Assembly (NCBI GenBank): GCA_020051175.1
Contig: JAGVJJ010000010.1
Coordinates: 1-64,000, forward strand
Direction: 5' to 3'
Length of the DNA: 64,000 bases
DNA from: Bacteroidia bacterium
GTDB lineage: Bacteria; Bacteroidota; Bacteroidia; 2-12-FULL-35-15
The position numbers and the translations under genes were made by a program. Each line of letters opens with the position of its first letter. The stretch's first letter is position 1. Shown here piece after piece: positions 25,448 through 33,966 of this stretch. The notes beneath the pieces were generated by a model. That model saw only the letters and a program-made list of their open reading frames with translations. It searched no databases and was not told the DNA's origin.

Positions 25448-27715
25448 ATGAAAGTCGAAAAAAAGAGCTTTTTACTAATCAGGTTATTCCTGTTGCTGCC
25501 TCTTTTTTCGTTTTCGCAAATGTGTACATTGGGCACCACGGGCTCTCAGGTAAATGTAACTTGTAATGGATTAAGTGATGGAACGGCAACGGCAAATGTT
25601 AGCGGTGGTACTTTACCTTATAGTTACATCTGGTCAAACGGTGCAACAACTTCAGGGATAACAAACCTTTCGGCAGCAACTTATACGGTCACTGTTACGG
25701 ATGCTTCGTGTGCTCCTTCAGGGACTGAGCTGGTTACAAACGGTGACTTCAGCTCTGGTGATGTAGGATTTACAAGTGATTACACGCATTGTTATGTGGT
25801 AGGTGACGGATGCCTTTCTGCTGCAGGAACATGCCAGGTTGGAAATTTTGCCGGAAGTGATCATACATCCGGTACGGGGAATTACCTGGTTGTAAATGGA
25901 AACTCAACCCCCAACGCTACATTGTGGTGTCAAACCATTAACGTTACACCCGGAACAACTTACCTTTTCTCTACGTGGGTAACATCGTGGACCAATGTAA
26001 GCCCGGCAATTCTGCAATTTTCCATAAATGGTACCCCGGTGGGTAATGTATTTAATGCCCCTGCTTCAACAGGTGTATGGAACCAGTTTTTTGAATCCTG
26101 GAATTCAGGCCCTGCAACTACAGCAACAATCTGTATCACCAATCAAAATACCGATACAAATGGCAATGATCCGGGTTTGGACGACATTTCATTTCAGGCA
26201 TGCGGTCCCTGCACAACAACCACAGTATTTACGATAACTGAACCTCCACCAATGGTTGTAAATGCCGGAGCAAACGATTCTGTTTGCTTTGGTGATTCTG
26301 TTTCGCTTTCTGTTACACCCAATGGAGTTGGCTATACATACGGCTGGCTGCCTGCCAGCGGCCTGAACAATGCCGCTGCTTTTAATCCTGTTGCATCACC
26401 TGCCGCCACGATTACTTATGTAGCTAAGGTAGAAGATCAGAATGGCTGCAGTGCAGTTGACAGCGTTACAATAACTGTTGACCCGAAGATGAGTATTGCT
26501 CATACAGTTACCAACGTTTCATGTTATGGGGAGTGTTTGGGGCAGGCGGCTGTAGGTATAAATGGTGGTACTTCACCTTATCAGTACAGCTGGAGCAGTG
26601 GATGCACAGCTGCCATCTGCAGCAACCTCTGTGCGGGAACTTATACCGTATCTGTTACGGATGCCTTTGGGTGCATCATTACATCAGATACAGTAATAAC
26701 AGAACCAGATACACTTATTGCCGCAATTACAACATTTTCACCAGCCATTTGCAACGATAGCTGCAATGGAACCGCTACAGCCATTGCTATTGGAGGAACG
26801 GGCAGCGGTTATACCTATTCATGGAGCACAACACCAGCGCAAAACACTGCTGCCGCCTCTGATTTATGTGCCGGAACTTATACCTGTACCATTACTGATG
26901 CCAACAATTGTACGAGTAGTACTTCCGCAGCTATTACCGAACCTGCGCCAATAACGCTTCTTTTAACTACAACACCAACAGGCTGTGGCCCGGATAAAGG
27001 AACAGCTTCAGTAAATGTAACAGGCAGTGCAGCAAGCCCTTTTACTTATATGTGGAGCCCGGGAGGGCAAACAACTTCGGTTGCAACAGGGCTTTCCAGC
27101 GGGAACTACACCGTAACGGTTTTGGATACAAACGATTGCCAGGCTATTCAAACTGTAACAATAGCAGTTGCAGATAATCCCGTTGCAGCAGTTTCAGCTT
27201 CTGCATATACCATTACTGCAGGTGAAAATACGCTGCTAAGTGCTGCCGGAGCCAACAGCTTTTTATGGGCACCGGATACTGCATTAACCTGCGATACATG
27301 CCAGGTAACAACTGCGAGCCCTGAAATTACAACAATGTATTGTGTAACCGTAAGTGATACAAACGAATGTTCAGATACAGCCTGTGTCACTATCCGGGTA
27401 ACAACACCATGTCCGGGTGATTATATAGTTCCTACAGCGTTTTCTCCGAACAACGATGGGTTTAACGATAAATTCTGCCTGCAGGGCTGGAACAACTGTG
27501 TGAGTGAATTTAACATACTTATTTTTGACCGTTGGGGCGAAAAAGTGTTTGAATCCAATAATCCCGGCTTTTGCTGGGATGGTACTTACAAAGCAGCTTT
27601 TGGTGCAGGTGCGGTGATGGATATGAACGCTGCAGTTTTTGTTTATGTGGTGGAGGTGGTGCTTGTTGACGGAACGGAAATAAACCGAAAGGGAAATATT
27701 ACATTGCTACGTTAA
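25448..27715 (+). CDS. SprB-repeat adhesin with carbohydrate-binding-like module and CHU_C tail
   Basis: A 755-residue secreted protein starting at ATG 25448 (signal peptide MKVEKKSFLLIRLFLLLPLF, cleaved before QMCTLG). One SprB unit (VTCNGLSDGTATANVSGG) is followed by a module of about 170 residues with WCQTINVTPGTTYLFSTWV and DDISF, resembling carbohydrate-binding or PEP-CTERM-like domains. Then come a YGWLPASGLNN unit and three SprB units closely related to the previous gene. The type B sorting domain is almost the same as that of the neighbour. Part of the C-terminal DNA (27511-27590) differs from 25221-25300 at only three of 80 positions, so the pair arose by duplication or is homogenised. 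Confidence 0.85.
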   Translation: MKVEKKSFLLIRLFLLLPLFSFSQMCTLGTTGSQVNVTCNGLSDGTATANVSGGTLPYSYIWSNGATTSGITNLSAATYTVTVTDASCAPSGTELVTNGDFSSGDVGFTSDYTHCYVVGDGCLSAAGTCQVGNFAGSDHTSGTGNYLVVNGNSTPNATLWCQTINVTPGTTYLFSTWVTSWTNVSPAILQFSINGTPVGNVFNAPASTGVWNQFFESWNSGPATTATICITNQNTDTNGNDPGLDDISFQACGPCTTTTVFTITEPPPMVVNAGANDSVCFGDSVSLSVTPNGVGYTYGWLPASGLNNAAAFNPVASPAATITYVAKVEDQNGCSAVDSVTITVDPKMSIAHTVTNVSCYGECLGQAAVGINGGTSPYQYSWSSGCTAAICSNLCAGTYTVSVTDAFGCIITSDTVITEPDTLIAAITTFSPAICNDSCNGTATAIAIGGTGSGYTYSWSTTPAQNTAAASDLCAGTYTCTITDANNCTSSTSAAITEPAPITLLLTTTPTGCGPDKGTASVNVTGSAASPFTYMWSPGGQTTSVATGLSSGNYTVTVLDTNDCQAIQTVTIAVADNPVAAVSASAYTITAGENTLLSAAGANSFLWAPDTALTCDTCQVTTASPEITTMYCVTVSDTNECSDTACVTIRVTTPCPGDYIVPTAFSPNNDGFNDKFCLQGWNNCVSEFNILIFDRWGEKVFESNNPGFCWDGTYKAAFGAGAVMDMNAAVFVYVVEVVLVDGTEINRKGNITLLR

Positions 27716-27752
27716 GCCCCTCAATGATTGTGATTAAAAGATGTAATGCAAA

Positions 27753-27779
27753 AATATTCCCCTTAGGAGCTTGTTTATA
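27753..27779 (-). repeat. Inverted relative of the repeat at 160-189
   Basis: Read on the minus strand this begins TATAAACAAGCTCC and ends GGAATATT, as the copy at 160-189 does, with a shortened hairpin middle. It lies after the adhesin array and may act as a weak transcription end, since no other terminator was seen there. Confidence 0.65.
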
Positions 27780-27821
27780 ATTTATTTAATTTTAAACGGC
27801 TGTTAATAAATTGAACAAATT

Positions 27822-28235
27822 ATGATAAAAGATATTTGGATAAACCTTCCTGTAAAAAGCGTTGCTAATTCAGCTGAATTTTTTAAGCAACTTGGATTTA
27901 CGTTCAATACACAATATGGTAACGGTCCACAATCGGTTAGTTTGCTGATGGGTGATAAAAAAGTGGTTGTAATGCTTTTTGATGAAGCACTTTTTAAGAA
28001 CTTTACAGGTAATGCAATTGCCGATACTCGTAAAGGAACTGAAGTGCTGTTATCCATAGGTGCGGAAAGCCGTGAGGTGGTTGACGATCTGGCTAAAAGA
28101 GCTGAAGCTGCAGGCGGGGTTGTATTTGGAAAACCCGGAGAGAGCCAGGGCTGGATGTACGGTTGCGGATTTTCTGATTTAGACGGTCATCGCTGGAATG
28201 TTTTGTATATGGATTTTAGTAAGATGCCGAAGTAG
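27822..28235 (+). CDS. VOC-superfamily (glyoxalase-like) protein
   Basis: A 137-residue protein with the two beta-alpha-beta-beta-beta modules of the vicinal oxygen chelate fold. It opens with IWINLPVKSVANSAEFFKQLGF, the usual first strand and helix, and ends with FSDLDGHRWNVLYMD, where the D-x-D-G-H-x-W strand normally supplies a metal ligand. The first-module ligand is not obvious. Substrates in the family range from methylglyoxal adducts to antibiotics, and none can be named here. It is a single gene, not linked to the adhesins. Confidence 0.85.
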   Translation: MIKDIWINLPVKSVANSAEFFKQLGFTFNTQYGNGPQSVSLLMGDKKVVVMLFDEALFKNFTGNAIADTRKGTEVLLSIGAESREVVDDLAKRAEAAGGVVFGKPGESQGWMYGCGFSDLDGHRWNVLYMDFSKMPK

Positions 28236-28242
28236 GTCAATT

Positions 28243-28467
28243 CTAAATTGATTCTTTGATATCCACAGTTATCGTATTTGTAGATTTATTGATTTCAACT
28301 TTAATTTTTTTACCATCAAAAGTTGTTGCATCCAATGTCCAAATTATAATATTATCTGTAAAATTTGGATATTGGATTTTGAGTTGTGGAGTAATAGAAG
28401 AATGATCGATGTTTTGTGTTACTGAGCCATTTTTAAGCTCCATAGTAATGCTTGTTTTAAGTTCCAT
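28243..28467 (-). CDS. Small hypothetical protein (74 aa)
   Basis: A small soluble, beta-rich protein (NIIIWTLDATTFDGKKIKVEI and NTITVDIKES) without signal peptide or cysteine. It overlaps nothing and has plausible composition, but I recognise no family. A real gene is likely from the frame and spacing (7 bases from the end of the VOC gene). Confidence 0.5.
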   Translation of the reverse strand: MELKTSITMELKNGSVTQNIDHSSITPQLKIQYPNFTDNIIIWTLDATTFDGKKIKVEINKSTNTITVDIKESI

Positions 28468-28634
28468 ATGTTTTTAGTTTTGTGTTTAGTACCAATAATT
28501 TTAATCTTAATCCATATTTACAATTTTCTCACTACTTTGTCTTATAATAAATATTATGTTAAATTATAAAAATCTGAACATCAAATATTTATACTGGTTC
28601 TGGCATTCAAAGGCAGCTTCTTATCTCCCCTTTG

Positions 28635-29486
28635 TTACACAAAATACGCAGCCACATCCTTATGATTGTCCGGAATACAAAATAGCGGAACTGCACTATG
28701 GAACGCAATGTTTTTGTTATGGTCTCTTCTAAAGACTGATTCAATAAAGTTATGCCTGTGGGCAATTGTAACCACCATATCCGCCTGGTGCAGCTCCACG
28801 AACTTTTTTAAACCGTGTACCAGGTTTCCATCTTCCAAAGTATGAAATGAACGCACAGTATTTTTCAATGCCACTTCCAGTTTGTTCACTGCAATTGTGT
28901 TTTGAGCATCCACCAGCTCCAGTCTGTTTTTTATATGCAAAACCATCAGTTGCGCATCAAATGCATTTACGAGCTTTTTTAATGGGTTTAAAATCACCGT
29001 ATGCTTTATATCGTAGTCACAGGCAAAAACAATTTTTGATGGCTTTTTGAAACGGAACAGTTCCGGTACAAGCAGCACAGGTACACTACTTTTTTTAAGT
29101 ACACTTGTGGCCACGCTGCCTATCAGGAATTCCGTAAGGCTGCCAGCCCTCTTCATGCCCATAATTACCAGGTTGAATTTTTCCTTTTTTATAAATTCTA
29201 TAATTTTTTCTACTGGCAGTCCCACCTCGGTACAATATTCCACAGACAAGCCTTCGGGTACAACAACCTCATTTAGCTGCTTTTTTAGATTCATCATGCT
29301 GTCTTCTTTTATTTCAATCGTTTCCGGCAATACGCTCCAAGCCAAATCGGTAACCGGCAAGGTTGGCGTAGTATTAACATTGTATAACACAATTTTTGAT
29401 TTTGTGATTTTTGCCATTTCAACAGCATATTCAAGCGCGTTTTGGGCTGCAGTAGAGAAATCGGTTGCTACAAGAATTTTTTCCAT
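28635..29486 (-). CDS. Universal stress protein, two tandem UspA domains
   Basis: A 283-residue cytoplasmic protein starting at the ATG 29486 (MEKILVATDFS), preferred over an in-frame ATG 16 codons earlier because MEKILVATDFS is the universal N-terminus of the family. The first domain (1-145) has the ATP-binding pattern GMKRAG...GSVATSVLKKSSVPVLLVPE. The second (about 150-283) begins VFACDYDIKH and ends NIAFHSAVPLFCIP, with the nucleotide motif partly lost. Typical Bacteroidota tandem USPs respond to stress or starvation. It stands alone. Confidence 0.88.
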   Translation of the reverse strand: MEKILVATDFSTAAQNALEYAVEMAKITKSKIVLYNVNTTPTLPVTDLAWSVLPETIEIKEDSMMNLKKQLNEVVVPEGLSVEYCTEVGLPVEKIIEFIKKEKFNLVIMGMKRAGSLTEFLIGSVATSVLKKSSVPVLLVPELFRFKKPSKIVFACDYDIKHTVILNPLKKLVNAFDAQLMVLHIKNRLELVDAQNTIAVNKLEVALKNTVRSFHTLEDGNLVHGLKKFVELHQADMVVTIAHRHNFIESVFRRDHNKNIAFHSAVPLFCIPDNHKDVAAYFV

Positions 29487-29768
29487 AGAAATAAATGAGG
29501 TGGATTTAACTTTTTTAAGAGAATTTTGTTTCATTAATACTATACCAATTTGCTGCCAGGCACTGATGTGTATTAAAATCTACCATTAAGCGTTATGAAA
29601 ATAAAAAATGAGAAAAGTTTTTTCTTATAAAGGGTTAACATTATTTAAGCGACTGATTATCAGCATCAAAATAGTGCCGATTTGACTTTACAGTGGCACA
29701 TTATTTTAATGAAAATATTTAGCTGATTACTGATATTAAATTGTTTTCTAATCTCAAATCCTATAATC

Positions 29769-30179
29769 ATGACCTCTTTAGAAAGTCTTCATTATGCAAT
29801 GGGCGAATTAGCTTATTGCATGGCACGTATAGATGGTGTTGTTCAAAAAGAAGAACGGCAGAAATTTTTTGACATAGTTAAAGCCGAGCTGGATGCCCAT
29901 CATGGCGATTTTGATATTTCCAAGATTATTTTTCAGATCATGGAAAAGGATAAAATGAGCGCTGAAACCACTTATGAATGGGCTATGAAAGAAATAAAGC
30001 TCAACAGTCACTACCTGAGTCCTGAACTGAAACAGAGCTATATTACAATTATGGAAAAAATTGCCGAAGCGTATCCACCTGTTACCCCTGAAGAAAGTAA
30101 CATACTGGAAAGATTCAAAAAGGATATCGAGCCCCTTCATGGCGACCCGATATTTTATGAGAAAAAAGAGCTTATTTAA
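29769..30179 (+). CDS. TerB-like helical protein
   Basis: A 136-residue helical protein. The segment LAYCMARIDGVVQKEERQKF matches the first TerB motif, where an Asp-Gly pair precedes a helix beginning near Glu. A second similar half (EKIAEAYPPVTPEESNILERF) mirrors it. TerB-like domains occur in tellurite resistance and membrane-linked stress systems, but no other ter gene is close. The stop overlaps the stop of the next, convergent gene by four bases. Confidence 0.6.
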   Translation: MTSLESLHYAMGELAYCMARIDGVVQKEERQKFFDIVKAELDAHHGDFDISKIIFQIMEKDKMSAETTYEWAMKEIKLNSHYLSPELKQSYITIMEKIAEAYPPVTPEESNILERFKKDIEPLHGDPIFYEKKELI

Positions 30180-31339
30180 GGCTTTCTAAGTATCTTTTTT
30201 AAAAAAATCAAGCTGTTATTTTGTTGTAAACCAATCAAATAGTATGCTTGCACGTTATCGTCAAAATCGCTGATTTTAATATCAACTTGGCATTCATTGT
30301 GCGGTATTGATTTTTCATACAGTAACCGGCCCGAGTTATCAAATATAACAGCCTTTAAATCAGTTAACTCTATAGGACCCCGATTTATAGTGATGGTTTC
30401 GCCAAATGGATTTGGGAAGATGCAAAAATGCATGTTTTCCGCTTCAGGGGTACCGGCTGAGAGAAATGGCTGAAAATTATGATAATACAGCTTTTGTCCG
30501 TTGCCGGATGACCCCTCATCCGTAATGTAAATTTCTGCACTTGAAATAAAGCAAACCGCTTCCTTTTGAGTTAGATCTGCAATATCAAATACATGGCAAT
30601 TGCCCGAGAAAAAATTCGCTCCTGCAAAGTCCGTAAAAAGCCAGCATTTTTTGTATCCAATCAGTAGTACACGGTTTTGTGCCGGGTTAATACCTGCGCC
30701 TGTGACTGAATAAATAATAGCAGGTCCGGGACCAGTATAAAAACTGTCGATAAGTTCCGCTACGTAGCTGCCCGGTACCGAAGGTAACCTGTATAGTTTT
30801 GTATAGCCACTAAAAGGTGTTGACCAGCTTTTTGAAAAAACATACAGTGAATCGTTATACGCCAGAAAAGCTTCCGAATCAAAATTTTTTAATGAGTCCG
30901 GTGGTGGGAATGCAAACTGATCCGGGTAGGAAAATGCAATAGTGTCCGCCACAACACTATCTGCGGTTATATTTTCCGGGTTAGGAATGCGGTATATCTT
31001 GAGGTCCTGGCGTGTGTTCCCATTATTGCCAAAATCACCGATGTAAAAATTTCCGGCAGTATCTTTTGTCAGGTCTTCCCAGTCGGTATTCGAAGCATTC
31101 AATATCTTCAACGTGCGTTGTAATGTGCCTGTTGAATCAAAGTTGTACAGTTCTGCATTCCCGGAATTATCATTGTGCGACCAGATGCTGTTTTTACTGG
31201 TTGCAACCAGGCCGGATGATTCTGTAAGTATTGGCGGCAGACTGGCTTTTACAGTTAAGGAAAGTGTTTGGCAAAAGCTTTGTTTACCTAATAAAAAAAA
31301 GGCCAGTAACAAGGTTGCTATGAATGAATTTGGGCGCAT
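30176..31339 (-). CDS. T9SS type A sorted beta-propeller-like protein
   Basis: A secreted protein of 387 residues with a signal peptide (to about residue 23, LLLAFFLLGKQSFCQ). The middle has propeller-like features: SSGLVATSKNSIWSHNDNSGNAELY and WEDLTKDTAGNFYIGDFGNN, similar to SdiA-regulated or phytase-like esterase families. No catalytic residues can be set. The C-terminus (FCIFPNPFGETITI to LIFLKKIL) is a type A sorting domain. It ends four bases into the TerB-like gene and starts near the terminator of the TPR gene. Confidence 0.7.
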   Translation of the reverse strand: MRPNSFIATLLLAFFLLGKQSFCQTLSLTVKASLPPILTESSGLVATSKNSIWSHNDNSGNAELYNFDSTGTLQRTLKILNASNTDWEDLTKDTAGNFYIGDFGNNGNTRQDLKIYRIPNPENITADSVVADTIAFSYPDQFAFPPPDSLKNFDSEAFLAYNDSLYVFSKSWSTPFSGYTKLYRLPSVPGSYVAELIDSFYTGPGPAIIYSVTGAGINPAQNRVLLIGYKKCWLFTDFAGANFFSGNCHVFDIADLTQKEAVCFISSAEIYITDEGSSGNGQKLYYHNFQPFLSAGTPEAENMHFCIFPNPFGETITINRGPIELTDLKAVIFDNSGRLLYEKSIPHNECQVDIKISDFDDNVQAYYLIGLQQNNSLIFLKKILRKP

Positions 31340-31350
31340 TGCAGTATATA

Positions 31351-31384
31351 AAAAAAGCGGGAAAGTAGTTGTTCCCGCTTTTCG
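31351..31384 (-). terminator. Intrinsic terminator of the TPR operon
   Basis: The stem AAAAGCGGGAA (31353-31363) pairs with TTCCCGCTTTT (31372-31382). On the minus strand it is followed by a T run, just past the end of the TPR gene at 31405. Confidence 0.88.
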
Positions 31385-31404
31385 AAAAATAAATAACAGA
31401 AAAT

Positions 31405-32652
31405 TTAACCTTTTAACTTTTCGTTGATAGCCTTTAGCTTATCCTGCAGTTGCATGCGCATATATATCTGACGCAAAGCAATCATCGTATTTCTTTCTTT
31501 TGGGTTCACTTCAAGCGCTTTTTCAAGTACCGGCATTGCATTGGCAAATTGTTCGTTGGCTTTTGCGCTTGCTGCTTCGTACTTTTTCTGATCGGTAAAT
31601 TTGTCGGCTTGCCTGTTCAGCTCCACCCCTTTGTTGTTATACAACACACCCAGGTTGTACAATGCATCAAAATAATCGGGCTTCAGCTCAATTGCTTTTT
31701 TATAATCTGTTTCGGCAAGCCCAATCAGGTTTTCATAGTCTTTGGGTTTATCCAGGTCCTTACCATTGGCATCTTTCGGGTTCGCAAGGTTGTCGTAAAT
31801 GTTTCCACGTACAAGGTACAGGTTAGGATCTGCCGGTTTGGCCTGTATAGCAATGTTCAGGTTATTCAATGCCTCCTGGCTTTTGTTCACCCTTAAAAAG
31901 TAATTGGTTTCGCTTATTACCAGGTTCATGTCGTTCGGAAATGTTTGTCTTCCTTTTTTCAGGATATCCATGCCGGCTGTAGTATCTTTCATTGATAAAT
32001 AAACATTCATCAGTGCCGAATAGCTGGAACCGAAGCCTTGTTTGGCATCAATCATTTTCTGGTAATATTTTACTGCCTTCGGATAATCCGGGGTCAGAGC
32101 AGCCGAAGTGGCACAGAAATAAAGAAGTGTTGTATCGTTCCCGTTAATAGCATAAGCATTTTCAAAGGCATTTAAAGCCTCCGGATACTTTTTTGCATTG
32201 TAGAACGAACGTCCGGTGTTATCAAAATAAATGGCAACGTTTGCCATGTTTTTCAATTCTTTGGTATAGTTCCCTTTTGTATCCAGCGCTTTACCCTTTT
32301 CGTAAGCTTTATAGGCTGTTAACAATTCGGCTGTTGGTGTGTTTTGCAGGGCAGCAAAGGTGCGTTTATTCGGGTCTGCAATGTTCATCAGCTTTTCTTC
32401 CTGCGCTCTTTTGTTGGCCTCATAAATGGCCATGTATATCTGTCCTTTTGTTACCTGTGTAGATGCCTTTTCTTTGGTATCTTCATGTTCAGCAGCAAGG
32501 TCAATATTCTCTTTGGCTTTTCGGAGCGAAACAGAATCTTTTGTTTCATTGTAATCCCTCAGGTAAGCTATTGCGTTGGTTTCCTTGGAACGTTGTGAAT
32601 AAACTGCCAGTGCAGGGATTGCAAACAACAGCACTAATAAATTCTTTTTCAT
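31405..32652 (-). CDS. Secreted TPR-repeat protein, paralogue 1
   Basis: A 415-residue protein with a signal peptide (MKKNLLVLLFAIPALAVYSQ) and at least five tetratricopeptide repeats, for example NTGRSFYNAKKYPEALNAFENAYAI split between helices and FDALYNLGVLYNNKGVEL near the end. A 58-residue N-terminal helix (AEHEDTKEKASTQVTKGQIY) is shared with the next gene. It probably works as a periplasmic scaffold in envelope assembly. Its paralogue lies 28 bases upstream, and both end the minus-strand run gyrA, M16 peptidase, TPR, TPR. Confidence 0.85.
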   Translation of the reverse strand: MKKNLLVLLFAIPALAVYSQRSKETNAIAYLRDYNETKDSVSLRKAKENIDLAAEHEDTKEKASTQVTKGQIYMAIYEANKRAQEEKLMNIADPNKRTFAALQNTPTAELLTAYKAYEKGKALDTKGNYTKELKNMANVAIYFDNTGRSFYNAKKYPEALNAFENAYAINGNDTTLLYFCATSAALTPDYPKAVKYYQKMIDAKQGFGSSYSALMNVYLSMKDTTAGMDILKKGRQTFPNDMNLVISETNYFLRVNKSQEALNNLNIAIQAKPADPNLYLVRGNIYDNLANPKDANGKDLDKPKDYENLIGLAETDYKKAIELKPDYFDALYNLGVLYNNKGVELNRQADKFTDQKKYEAASAKANEQFANAMPVLEKALEVNPKERNTMIALRQIYMRMQLQDKLKAINEKLKG

Positions 32653-32680
32653 GTCTCAATAAATTTGGTTGAACTGAAGG

Positions 32681-33859
32681 TTACTTCTTCTTTGCAGCTT
32701 TAATCTTATCCGCTTTTTCTTTCATTGCCAGTGATTTTGCTTCATCTCCAAGTATACGGTATACTTTCATCAAAGACTGAACGGTTGTAAGGTCGTTTGA
32801 ATTCAGCTCGTGGCATTTTTCAAATGAAGCGGCAGCACTTGCAAAATCAGCTTTTGCTTTTTGATCATATTCCTGCTGCTTTTTTGTTTCGCTTAAAGGC
32901 AGGTTGCTGGCTTTATTATTCCATTCCACGGCCCTGTTAAAATACATTACGGCTAGCTCAAAATTGGCATCAAAGTGGTCAGGTTTCAGCTCCACCACTT
33001 TTTTATAGGCTTCTTCCGCTTTTTCGGGTTGCTTTTTTTCGTTGTAAATAAGTCCCTGTGTGTAATACAACAGTTCATTATCCGGTGTACTTTCTATGGC
33101 TTTGTTGATCTTCTCCAAAAGAACATCGGTTTTATGCTGCTGGATATAAATAGCAAGCTCAGCATTGATCAGCTTTACATCATCGTCAAAAATACCACGG
33201 CCCATTTCTATATACTGAAGCGCTTTTGCAGTATCTTTTTCAGAAAGGTAAATCCTGCTCATGTCAATATAAATTTTAGAGCTTTTGTATTTGGCATCTA
33301 TCAGCTTTTGAAGGTATTCTTTTGCTTTTCCTATATCCTTTGCATCCAGAGAAATGGAATACAAATCGTAATTCAAGGCTTCAGGGCTGATGTTGCTTCT
33401 TGTCAGTCCTTTGTCTTTATCAAACGGAAAAGCTTCAAATATAAGGTTCAGTTCTTCAGCAGCTTTTATAAAATTGCCATTACGGTATTCATCCAAGCCA
33501 TGATTGTAAGTGCGTATTGCGCTTGAAATCATAAAGCCGGTAACTTCTTTTGTATAAATGTTGTTTTTATCAGCCTTTAGTAAATTAATAAAGCTTACAA
33601 AGGCCTTTACCGGAGCATCCGGATCCAGGTTTTTAAAATCTTTCGATTCGCATATTGCAAGGTATGTTTTACCACGATAGTACCACATTTTATTCTGGGT
33701 CTTGGTTTTCTCGTGTTCGGCTGCCAGGTCAATTGCATTTTTGGCTTTATCCAGCTCACCTGAGCGCAGGTAATTATTCGCGTTGTTCAGATTATTCTCT
33801 TGCGCAGCACCTTTCATCACAAGCAGTGAAAGAGAAATAAAAATTAAGCTTTTTTTCAT
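32681..33859 (-). CDS. Secreted TPR-repeat protein, paralogue 2
   Basis: A 392-residue paralogue of the downstream gene. It has the signal peptide MKKSLIFISLSLLVMKGAAQ, the shared IDLAAEHEKTKTQNKMWYYRG segment, and repeats such as YTQGLIYNEKKQPEKAEEAY. The C-terminal part is rich in Lys and Ala. Its role is not known. The same helix-turn-helix scaffold and the tandem position point to a duplication with later divergence. Confidence 0.85.
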   Translation of the reverse strand: MKKSLIFISLSLLVMKGAAQENNLNNANNYLRSGELDKAKNAIDLAAEHEKTKTQNKMWYYRGKTYLAICESKDFKNLDPDAPVKAFVSFINLLKADKNNIYTKEVTGFMISSAIRTYNHGLDEYRNGNFIKAAEELNLIFEAFPFDKDKGLTRSNISPEALNYDLYSISLDAKDIGKAKEYLQKLIDAKYKSSKIYIDMSRIYLSEKDTAKALQYIEMGRGIFDDDVKLINAELAIYIQQHKTDVLLEKINKAIESTPDNELLYYTQGLIYNEKKQPEKAEEAYKKVVELKPDHFDANFELAVMYFNRAVEWNNKASNLPLSETKKQQEYDQKAKADFASAAASFEKCHELNSNDLTTVQSLMKVYRILGDEAKSLAMKEKADKIKAAKKK

Positions 33860-33891
33860 TTTATCGGATTAGGTTATAGGTTTCAAAATAT

Positions 33892-33945
33892 AAATGGCCA
33901 CGAATTTACAAATTTTGAACCTGATTTGTAAATCCGTGACCATTT
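33892..33945 (-). terminator. Hairpin downstream of the M16 gene, possible terminator
   Basis: The 22-base arms at 33892-33913 and 33924-33945 pair with two mismatches around a 10-base loop. The T run after it on the minus strand is weak, so it may be a terminator or an mRNA end-stabilising hairpin. Confidence 0.5.
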
Positions 33946-33966
33946 TGGTATAAAAACAGTATCTTT

